From Branchinecta lynchi (Eukaryota; Arthropoda; Branchiopoda; Anostraca; Branchinectidae): DNA of 64,000 bases. The translations under genes were made by a program, and so were the position numbers. Positions 13,501-25,500 of the stretch are shown piece by piece (positions within the stretch are counted from its first letter, which is position 1; each line of letters opens with the position of its first letter). The stretch is taken from the NCBI GenBank assembly GCA_023053575.1, contig JAKZAP010000010.1:10005225-10069224 (forward strand), given 5' to 3'. The notes below the pieces were generated by a model, which was not told the DNA's origin, made no database searches, and was given only the letters and a program-made list of their open reading frames with translations.

Positions 13501-16500
13501 TGACGTTCTTGACATAACGACCAATAAGTGCGAGTAGAATGTCGTGCTTCAGCTGACAAAACTGCTTCACTTCATAACTGAGGCCTGCAAAATTTTACGT
13601 TCTTTGACGGCTGGTACAAAGATCAACTCTGAACATTTCCAAAGTCCATAGTTTATTGCAATGTGCGCGAAAAATCAACACAGAACAAGTTAGATACTGT
13701 CAAACATCTGATGGCATTTGCCACGTCAATGCCGATTCTTCTATTAAATGTCAGGAAACTTCCAACAGTGCGAACTCGAAGTTTTTAGCGGGCAAAGAAG
13801 CTGGTGAGATACAGAGAGACCGATCAGATCGATATTTGAGGTTATCTGTTCCTGGTAGACTAGAATAGGAGAGACGGGAAGACTTACCAAGGGTCCTTGT
13901 TTTCCTTTTATGGTGGCCTCGCTCCCCATTGTCCCTGCGCTCCCCTAACTTCAGTCGGGGGAGGCGGAAGCGAGACTTGAAGTCGAGGCTCGGAGTGGAG
14001 AGTCAACTGGGCCATTCTGTACCCCAGTAGCCAGGAATAGGGACGTCAGGGTCGGCAACGGGGAGACTTAGACCCCGAGCAGACTCGTGCAACAAACGCA
14101 ATATATTCTCTTCTATTGATTCTTGATCTGAAATAGAAAAATAACTGTTAGGAGCAGCGAAGTTACTAACCAAAATTTTTTTTTGGGGGGAGGGGACAAG
14201 GTTTTTACCGAACGGCTGGTCATTTACCGACTGTTTTCAAGAAAAAACGACTATTTTCAAGAAAGAACGACAGCGCTGACGAAAAAGACTGATTTTCAAA
14301 AACAACGACTATTTCAAAGGAAAAGACTACCGTTTTGATGAAAATCGAGTAATATTCTGAAAAACTGACTGTTTTACAGGAAGAACATGCCGTTTTGAAG
14401 AAAATCGACTGATTCCCAGAAAAGATTGTTGGAAAAACGATAACATAGGGGAGGGGGGGGGATCCCAATGCTTGACGTCCCCGGATGGGAGTCAGGTTTG
14501 ATAGTAGAAAACGGATACGTCAGCTGAATTTCAAGGTTGTTCTCTCACAAGTTCGTTTTTGCAACTTAAGCAGTTTCTGAGCCTGAAGAGGACTCTATAT
14601 GACGGTATATCTGAGCTAGGTTTTCTCTGATGATTGGCCGAAGACTGGATAGGACCCAATTGTCTGGAGCAAATTTTAGATTTCTGAGATCCCATCGAAA
14701 CCTTTGGTCTTGTTTACTGGGTAACTGACTTCAGTTGATTCATATAGGTATACAAAAAGTAGTATATATTCTCGCTACTACTCGTTTGAGGGTTGGGAGA
14801 GAGATATAGGCTAGAAAGGGTGAGGCAAGACCAAAGAAAGAGCGGGCTTGAGGGTTGCCCAAATTCTTCTCTGCGGACCCACAACAGGACAGAATAATTT
14901 GTTACACTGTCAGAAGTTTCAACAGATAGCGCATAACACTTTCAAGAATAACACCTTTTCACTTAGAAATAAAGTGTTATGACCAATTAACTTTACACTA
15001 TTTCGTGCCTAGATCTCCAACAACACCTTCAGTTGGTAAAAATACTAACGGGAACGAAGAAACATAAAAGATAACATCCCAAAGTGTTATCTGTTGAAAC
15101 CGGGCATCCTTCTGTTGTCGTTATGTAACTTCGGACAGTAAAGGACAGAAAGATTATTACAGGTTTGTTTCCTTCCCCGAAGTTGAACCAGAAGATTGAC
15201 AGCCTGACGAGGACCCTTGCCAAGAAGGGCCGAAATATCGCTGATGAAAAATCATAGCTGACGTATCCGTTGTAAACATTGTTTGAATAAATGTTTCAAA
15301 GTCAGCTTGGGCTCAAAGAATATTCGGACAGTGTAGTATTTTTACCTATTGAAGGTGTTGTTGGAGATCTAGGCACGAAATAGTATAAACTTAATTGGTC
15401 ATATCACTTTATTTCTAAGTGAAAAGGTGTTATTCTTGAAAATGTTGCGCGCAATCTGTTATGAAAGTGTAGTGAGAGCTTATCGCTCAAACGTGTCAGA
15501 ATTCCAGGGTAATTAATCAAAAGATAACTGCTTTCAACTTACCCATAAAATGAAACACAAAAGAAACAAAATCTATATTCCTCCTTTAACCTCCACTTTT
15601 GACCTTGTCAGGAGCACTAACTTCTTCCGATTGAAAGTTATTGAGAAGTTTCTCTGCTCCTTTATAGATCCATTCATTGAGCTCGGCGCATGCTAATTGC
15701 AGTACATGGAATTCGCACAGTAGGTCTGAAAATAAATACTGCGTCATAAGGCTAAGGAACAGATAAAGATGCGCAATAAAAGAAAGAAAGATCGACGAAA
15801 AACTTGCGGAGAGTCAGACAAGGCAAATGTATGAATGTAAGTAAGTAAGTAATTTATTCTGACCTGCTATTACCATAAGCGGAGTATGTAAAAGAAAAGA
15901 AAGAAAAAAACATCCAAATACAGTTTTTGGGATCCCAAAACGTAAGTGGAGGGATACCATGACATCGCAAAAGTTGTCCGTCCGTCAGTCTGTCCGTCTC
16001 TAAGCACGATAACTCTCGAAGGGAATGAGATATTTTGATGAAACTTAGTGGGAGGATCATTTGGGTCAAGAGCAAGGTCAAGTTCGTAGATGGGCTCTGT
16101 ATAGCCCTATATTTAAGGGTGGGGGAGGGGGTTACAAATTAAAGGGCAAACATTTTTTTTTTTAAAGCTATTGAGATAGTTGATTTAGTGGTAAGTAGAC
16201 ATGCTGAATCCGAATATGAAAGTTATTTTCTAGCCGGACAAGTAGTCCACCCGGAGTCCGGCGAAAACCGGACACAAAATTTGTCGATTAATTTTCGGCT
16301 ATAGCAGTGCCTACCCTTATTCCCAAACCAGTATAGCTCTGCGCTGTGGATGTCGGCATTCATTTGTTTATTATATGGACGTCGGAGAGATCTAGTGTAA
16401 TAGAAGGTCGAAGGGGCTGATAAATGTTCAAACGAGGGAATATGTTGTTCAATGAGGATTCACTGGTAAAGTACAGGTCAGGTTCATAGATGGGTCCTTT

Positions 16501-19500
16501 AGTCCTATCTTTAGAGGCAGAGGAGGGGTTTCGAATTTACGGTCAAAACAGATATGTTTTATAAGCTAACAAGATATTCATTGAGGAGGTAAGGAGGTCC
16601 GCTGAATCCATATCTGAACTTAGTTTTCTTGCTGGACTATGCACTGTCAAATACGATCTTGGTCTTTTCTGATATTACCATTGGCCTTAATCTGTTTCTA
16701 AATTTTAAAAGTAAAATTATTTTAAAAAGTCTGTTGAAGACCGAATATCTACAAGACCGAATTGTCTGGAGCAAATACTAAAATTTTAGGATCCCATCCA
16801 AACCTTTGGTCTTGTTCAATCTTCGGCCAGAAAAGAGTGAAGAACGTCATGTGCTGGCTGGGCCCAAGTTGTCCATGATTTTTGGCAGAGAAGAATGTGT
16901 GAACATCAATTACCGCGAAAGCTTTCATATAAAATTTGCTATCTTATTTTCTGCAATGGCTGTCTGCGTCTTGTGCAATCAGATTTTAACTTACAACCGT
17001 ACACTAATTTCGGCCATAGTGGACATAGTACAGTCTGGGTTAGTAGGCTAGGTACTATAGGTAATAGGTAATTACTATAGGTGTAGGCATGGCCGTATCC
17101 AGGGGGGAGGGTTAGGGGGTTGACCCCCCCCCCCCCCCCGAAACATACAAAAATACTCATTTTTATAGGCTTTTCCCTCTGATTTATGTCTTTTTTGTGC
17201 GACCCTAAGGCAACCCCCCCCCCCCGATAGGGACCCCCCCCCCCCCCGAAATAAATTCCTGGATACGGGCCTGGGTATAGGTAATAGGTTAGTAGGTATT
17301 CGTCCTGAACAATTTCTGAAAACTTTGTCCCGTCAACTTCTCAGTCTGTTCTGATTGGCGGCGAAGAAAATAGTTAGGCCTAGAAGTCGTCGTTCTCGAT
17401 TCTAGTAGAAAGGAACGCGACTTAAAGTCCGTATCCAAACATGGACTTCTTAATCCCAATACATTCTTCAGTATTCGCTTCACCTAAACCCACCCTCTGT
17501 TGCTTTGTACGACAGCTCACCATCACGGCATGACAAGATTCCAGGCACTAAATATATTGCCCTACGTAGCAACCCTCTTTAACCAAGACAGAAAATAAAA
17601 AGAAAGAAAACGTCCAAAATATTCGCAAGGCCGAACTGTTTACAAAATCGAAATAAAAATATTCTCCTCGTGGGATAAATATTCTGCTCATGGGAGGAAT
17701 TCAGAAATGTCGGCCTCACCGAATCGGGAGGAAACATTGACAGCTGACGAGCACGAGGATGGGGACACTGCAGTTAATAAATGAAGGAAGCGAGCGCTGT
17801 ACAGTCTTCCCATGCTGTTCCTACCCTTTAGTGGGACGAAAGTGTCAGAAATAGAGAGTAGAGTTCGTAAGCGGAAACAATGTATTCTGAGACCGCCCTA
17901 AATGCAACCCATAACGCAGTACTGAACTCTTACCAGAAAAGCGATTATAGATAAGCACTAGCGATGCCATTGGATAACAGATACAACATTAAACCTGCTT
18001 TCTTTTAAGTAGTTCAGTCCTTAAAGCTCTAGATGTAGCACATTTCCGGCGGGGCTACGACCACACACAAATCTCCGCTTATTATCCGAGGCCGGTGACG
18101 TACTGTTTCGTCATGAATGAAATCCGAGTAAAATATATATTTGTATTATTTGTATCTACATGAACAGAGCCGAGCGGCCAGCGAGGCGCCGGACGTGTTT
18201 ACATTTATAAACCGTTGTAGGGACAATAAATTCCGTTAGTAAATGGAAAATATTGACTTCTCGGGTAACGTCACCACACGAACATTGACTAAAGGACTTT
18301 TCATAAGAATGTCCTCATTTTCTAACTATGACGTCGATTACCTTCGTATAGGCGAAAGTACGATGTTACGTCATTCTTGCCGAACATCCACTCCCGCTAC
18401 CTTCTGATTGGAAGAGGACGAAAATCCAGCCGGGAAGGATTTTAGCAACATTATCCATATTCTCTCTCAGCCGCTAGTTGTATAGCCTATCTACCAGTTG
18501 GTGATCAGCCCCTGCTTGTATACAATTAAATACATTTTTGGGTATAAATGCACCAGTCACGGCATTGTCATGTGAAAGGACCACGAATTTGTTTGAGTAT
18601 TGCTATTACACCAATAGTTTTGCGATAGCGGTTAAGACGTACGTTACTCCAGACGTCGACTAGCCTTGAATGACGCCAAAGAATATAACGAAGTCAACAC
18701 CTAGCAAATATTTATGTAGCGACGCGTGCAAACAAATAACACAAACAAAACTATAAAATAAAGTAAAATAAAGCTACACATTGTGACTTTTCTTTTTGAA
18801 TTTTGCACTATTTCATGACCGTCTTCAGTCTCCCAACAGAAGAAACAACATTAAAAAAAGGAAAGCAGACGAAATTACAATGTTCAGTTTCATTATTTAT
18901 TCTGAAGGAAAGCGGATACAATTGGATCCTAGCAGATGCCAAGTTCTTAATGTTTTTGTCAGTTCATAGTTCTTTTCCCGAAGTGACATTCCTGTGGCCA
19001 GGGACGTCACGACTGGGGAGGAGGAGGGGGGGACGCCCCCCCATGCTGTCGGCAAGTCGGTAAAAAAGACCCGAGTCGGCGCGAAGCGCCGCGTTTTTTC
19101 GTCAAAACTGTTGATTTTTTTTTTCATGAAAACAGTCGTTTTTTCTGAAAATTGGTCGATTTTTCGTCAAAATAGTCGTTTTTTCTGAAAATCAGTGGAT
19201 TTTTCCGAAAATCACTTGATTTTTTTCGAAACTGTCATTTATTGTTGTTGATAATGGTCGTTTTTTCTGCAGAAACAGTCGGTAAAAATTACCAGCCAGT
19301 CGGTAAATGCCTCGTCCCCCCAAAAAACATTTCGGCTAGTGACGCCTCTGCCTGTGGCCTGTGTAAGACAACTCACACGTGCAACTATAATTTCGTCTCT
19401 CAAAACAAACTCTGTGGTCGGAATTAATACACGTGACTGTCGGAATCCTGGCAGCGATTCCAATCCATAAGTTAGTGCCACGTGACAATGTTATGGGAGG

Positions 19501-22500
19501 AACCTTTTTACAGTAGTACAACAAAGCAGGTGCCAAGAAATCTGGACTCCAACCAAAGCCATTACGAGAAGCAAAGCAGCAGATATACAAGAATCGACGT
19601 TCCTCCGACAGAAGACATGAACTGGACAAAAGCAGATCTTTGGCGAGAAAGCAAAAGAGCTCTCATTTGTCTCCTATCTAATGACAATCTCGCCAGGGCT
19701 AATTTCTTGTAAACGAAGGAAATCCCTTCCAGCAGCTTGCTAACCTGCTTCACTTTTCTCGAAGAGACGACACGGAAATTCTAGGTCTAACTACCACACG
19801 TGGGATAGATCACTGGTGATAAAAAGGCTTGGATGTTCTCTAAGGGGTAGGAATTATGTGTTCTGGAACCTATTTGAGAATATAGGGACAGTGAGCGATC
19901 CTCGCGGACAAACACGCTATTTGACTCGACGAAAGCCGCCTGCACGCAAGGTTTCATGACAGTTGTATGCACATAACCATGAACATAGAGTCTTTGGTCC
20001 CATGCACCAACTATGGATACGCCGACAAAACGAGGTAACCAATTGTGATGTCTCGTGTAGCTCGTAACCTCTGCTCGTTCGCATCGGGAAGGACATTGGG
20101 AATCTTTTTGACTCCGCATGGTCGTATTACAGAGACCGGGGGACGGAGGTTCTTTTGCTGGATTGTTCCTGCTATGACTCTATACCCAAGATAGATGAGC
20201 TGAACGTAAAATACGAACATTTTCGTTTATATAGCTTTTTAAGTTTGCGTACACTGTTTTCGTACGTGACAGGAATGCCATAGGGAAAACTTCGACGTAC
20301 GTCGGAGCTGCCGCACCTTCATCACTTTGACGTTATTACTGACAACTTCTCTTACGCACGTTCAAATAGGCGAAATAAGTTGCATAGCCTACCGCTATAC
20401 GAAAGTATAAACTGAAAGTAAAAGGTTCTTATCCGTGCAACTTCTAGTGTTGCCACACTGATACAATTTTTCGAGCTTATAAAGATCAGAAAAAGTGTTC
20501 TTAGTACTACTCAAAGTACACAACTACAATTTGACGGCCATGTTGTTGTAAAAAAATACGAAATTAACATATGGACAGCAGTGTTCCTAGAACTAACAAT
20601 AAATAAGCAGTCTTAAAAGAAAAAAAATGTGTCCTTTCCAGAAAAAGTTGTTACTTCAACTTCTAACAAAGTGAACTTTTGTGCTCCCTGTGGCAACCCT
20701 GTCAGAGCTGCTCTTTATTCGGCCCGCTGGCAGAGTCTAACCAAGCGATCTGATTAGCTCTGCATTAGACAAAGTGAAACCAGGGTCTAGTGTCCTCGCA
20801 CAGCTTATTATGGGACGCCCCGAGGAAAAGACGAATCTGTATACGCCGTATTACACCTGCTTGCAGAATGCTTTAATAAAGATTTACATTCTGTTTTGGT
20901 TTTGGGTTTTGCCGCAGACCATCAGCGAACCCCAGAGGCGTTGCGCCTACCCGTCACCCGAGTAGATATGCTTCCCAATCGCTTTGGGAACTACAATCAT
21001 CTGAAGCGCAGGTAAAAAAGCTAAGCTTCACCTTCCAGAATTCTCTTCCGGTTTCCAGACCGCCGATTTTGTCGAGACGAATCTGGAAGGTCAAGCAAGG
21101 CCAAAAACATCCCAGCAGCCTTCCCCCAGATTCCGAAAATCTGGTAGGTCCCATAGAGGCAACCATTCGAGGGTTACAATAAATATGCAAATGTAGGAAG
21201 AAAAGGGAGAATGATTCGCAGTTGTGATTGGGAAGCAAGAGATATTTGAAATGCGGAGGGACATATAAGAAACACAAAATCATGAAAATCTGTAAGGGTT
21301 TACTTGACTGTTCGGAATATTGCGGAAGGTTCGGACATCGGCAATCTGGAATTCTCCTTCCTTCTCCCTTGCCTCATGTGACAGCGTAGAAAACTTTAAG
21401 TAGTGAGCAGAAAGACAAAATGCTCCTCGGGCGAGATTTGAACCCACGACATAGTTCGCAAACCACTACAATCGCCAGAAATGAAGATGGGATACATCTT
21501 CAATACAGAAGCGGGATACACGACCGGTGATCTCGATCGAGGCAAGTTAATCTAAACTCGTCTTGTCATGCTGAAGTCCTTTGTCGCGTAGGATACACTG
21601 TAGAAAGTTTCTCCTAGTAAGGATTGAAGTTAACTACAGTATTTGCTACTGGGATTCACCTTATCTTTACTGAGATAAGATTAATCCGGATTAGAGATAA
21701 GATTATCTTTTTAGAGACAAGATTAATCCCAGTAGCAAATACTGCACATTTTTTTTTTACAGTGTACACATTCCATCTTTACGTAAAAAGAAGGTACACG
21801 AATGTGCCTCAAGTGGTGCACCTACACGCTCTTTGACTATTTCTCTCTAGACACTAAAAACACAGAAATACCCCAAAAACGCCAAATTTCTTTATGAAAG
21901 ACAATGGATTGTCGTTGTACAATAAAATCATAAATGCAGTAGACAGGCTCTCGTTTCTAGATATCTCTCAGAACGCTCTTAACACCAAATTGAATGTCCA
22001 CACCTCATTTAAACTGATTTAATGTTCTGCGTTAACAAGACTTTCAGGAAGAAGGTATGCATTGGTTATGCAACTATACACTGTAAAAAAAAATCTTGCA
22101 GTATTTACTACTGGGATTAATCTTGTCTCTAAGAAGATAATCTTATCTCTAATTCGGATTAATCTCATCTCAGTAGAGATAAGATAAATCCCAGTAGCGA
22201 ATACTACAGTTAACTTTAATCCTTACTCGGAGGAACTTTTTAGAGTGTACTGTTTACTGCTTCCTATTTAATTTCAAAACATTTCAATGCAGCTCCTTCG
22301 CCTGTCCCGTGCCATCACAGCTGCTTGAATCAACTGTATGTTCATTTGACTATAAAAAAAAAAAAAAAAATCCAACTAAAAGGATACAAAACGCAGTCTC
22401 CGCCCATCAAAAGAGAAAATAAAAAAACAGGGAGTACAAAGATCAAAAAGTTTGTGCTACCGTTTCCCTATAAACTACGTGGCATTTGGTGTAATTATCG

Positions 22501-25500
22501 CTATGCCCCCGGGCTTCTTGTGCTGGTACACTAATACCCTGAACAAAATACTGACATGGACTTGATTCACCCGAGCTTTCCCCTCGCAAAGCAGCCAATT
22601 TTTCAAACTGATCTCTTGGACCCTGACCGAACCAAGCAATACTCTGCAATACTGCAGCCGGGCTGGAGGTTCAAGTGCCCCTATATTCCCGATGTTTTCC
22701 GCAGTCAGGGGTATTACTGACTCTTGATACGACGAGTGTGTTGCGACGTCCGGAAAGTACCATTTTTAAGCCCATATGTTTAGTATTTTCTAATCAAGCC
22801 AAACTCCTGAACAACTCAAAATATCAGTCTCATTCCATAGGCTATCCCGAGTGTTAGTGTAAAATACGCAAAACAACATCACTAGCGTAAAGGCGCAACT
22901 CCCATCCTAAAATTACATGTTAAAACCCCGTTTGGATGGACATATTCCGTTTTTAAATAACTTCATGCGACTCATACTAACGGATGAATACTCGAAACTA
23001 TCGATAACAAAACAAAAATCTTCCCGGTAAACTAGCCGTGCGATGTATCTGTTGTCTCTGTACTGAACCGAGAATATGTAATATATACTCGTGGTACAGA
23101 TTGATAGCCCGCTAGAGGCGCTCACGGCCTCAGGCGTTACATGTACGGTCACACGTAGGAAATATACACGATTTATCTTTACCTGATATTAAACGCAAGA
23201 TCAATCAATAGACAAGGCGGTCAGCAGTTATTAATTGATCGAGACAATCACCACTAAGACTTCACCCCCGATGAAACTACTATCGGATTATCATAATCAA
23301 TCATGAATACAGGCATGCCTTTTCTAGCCCTATCCACTTAACACACAATGCTACTACTCACTCTAGATACTCCTGAACTCCAATGGCAAAGTGTAGAGTT
23401 GTGAACATAAGGGCGATTCTGGCGTTCTTACGGATTCACTTTCCAACAAGCAAAGACAGAACCGGCCGAGTACAGGAACTAACGGAAAGTCGTTACCCGT
23501 TCAACAGAGCTGAAAGAGCTCAACCTATTTTCATGTAGGTGGCATCATCCAGTGACAATTTTGCGTCGATGTATCTTCCGTCGAACTCCAAAGCCATCCA
23601 CGCAAAAATATCCCCCTAAATCACTTTCCACTCACGTCGTGGATTCACTTTCCGCGTCACTTCCCACAACTAACGGAACGCAAAAACACCTCCTTACAGC
23701 GAGGCGAGTTTTAGCCGAAGCCGCAACAATAGCTGGCACATAAATTAGCGGAGCTTTCCAGATCGCCACAATCGCTCTTACATTCGATAAAGACTTGTTA
23801 GACAAATTAGCTCAACAGACACAGCAAAGAGCGCATCTACATCTTCCTCAACACAGCCGCAGCTTATTGGGTTTCAGCACACGGATCAAGGCCTCTGCGG
23901 TGACAGCACTTCCCAGGAAATACTGGGACTCCTTTCCTGTCCAATATTTTTTGTCTGACGAAAGTACACCATTATCGTTAGGGTGCTAGTTCACCTTTCT
24001 TTAAAGAAGACGAAGAACTCAAAGAAATCTCACTACATCGGGGTGAACCCAAGAGCCTGGGACACGTTACGGCAGCGCTGTAGTAGGTAGCTTCCTTCTT
24101 CGAAGTAACATATCTGAAAAAGGACACAATGAAGTAAAAGTGAAGGCCTGAGTTATTCCTTTGTTCTACATAGCAAACAAGACCAAAGGTTTCGATGGGA
24201 TCCCAAAAATTCAATATCTGATCCAGACAACTGGGTCTTGTCTTAGCCAGATCCAGTCTTCGCCAGACTCCTTGAACATTTTTACAATTAAAATTCAGAA
24301 ACAGATTAAGGCCAAATAGCTAATCACCTGAGAAAACCAAGTTCAGATTTGGATTCAGCATGTCTGTTTACCCCTATAAGTCATATCTGTTTTGACGAAA
24401 ACTTCCTGCCACTTCTGCCAATTTCCCGGTTCCGGCCGAACCCCAGAACTACTTGTCCGGCGAAAAAAGAAAGCTCAAAGACGAAATCAGGGTATCTTCT
24501 TTCCCCAGTAATGAACATCTAATCAACTTCAAATAGAAATTTAGCTTATAAAAATTTTTCCGATTCCAGCCGGATTCCGGTCGAACTATATTTCGGGGTA
24601 AAATACGATTGTCACACAGGGACTCAGCATCTCTTCTTACCCCTAAATCGCTTATCTAATCAACTAGAAATAAAACTTTGACTTCCAACAGTTTTCCGGT
24701 TTTGGCCGGATTCCGGACGAACTACATGTCCGGGTAGACACTTGTTTTCACATAAGTGTTCAGCATGTCTTCTTGCCCTAAATCGAACATCTAATCAACT
24801 CCAAATAAAACTTTTAATTTTGACAAACTTTCCGGTTTGGGCCGGATTCCGGTCGAAATACTTGTCCGTCGAGAAAATAGTTTTCACCATCGTCTTCAGC
24901 ATGTCTCCCTACCTCTAAATCGAACATTTAATGAACTTCAAACAAAACTTTTACTTTCAACAAACTTTCCGGTTTGGGCCGGATTCCGGGCGAAATACTT
25001 GTCCATCGAGAAAATAGTTTTCACCATCGTCATAAGCATGTTTTCCTACTCCTAAATCGAACATCTAATCAATTTCAAATAAAACTTTTACTTTCAACAA
25101 ACTTTCCGGTTTGGGCCGGATTCCGGGCGAAATACTTGTCCGTCGAGAAAATAGTTTTCACCATCGTCTTCAGCATGTCTTCCTACCCCTAAATCGAACA
25201 TCTAATCAACTTCAAATAAAACTTTTACTTTCAACAAACTTTCCGGTTTTGGCCGGATTCCGGGCGAACTACTTGTCCGATGACAAAATGGTTTTCACCA
25301 TCGTGTTCAGCATGTCTTCTTACCCCATAATCGACTATCACATTAGCTGTTTCAAAATATTTTGTTTGTCCCTTAATTTGAATCCCCTCCCCCACCCCTA
25401 AATGTAGAGCTACAAAGCCCATCTACGAACTTGACTGGTCCGACGACCCAACGAACCCTCGCACCAAGTTTCATCAAAATATCTCATTCCCTTCGAGAGT

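Noticed and set aside
23978..24214. 78-codon minus-strand ORF around gene A exon 8
   Set aside because: It uses another frame than the phase-compatible microexon and ends in a low-complexity Ser run; the microexon model fits better.
24837..25401. Three ORFs of similar sequence 137 bp apart
   Set aside because: Translations of the 137-bp array.
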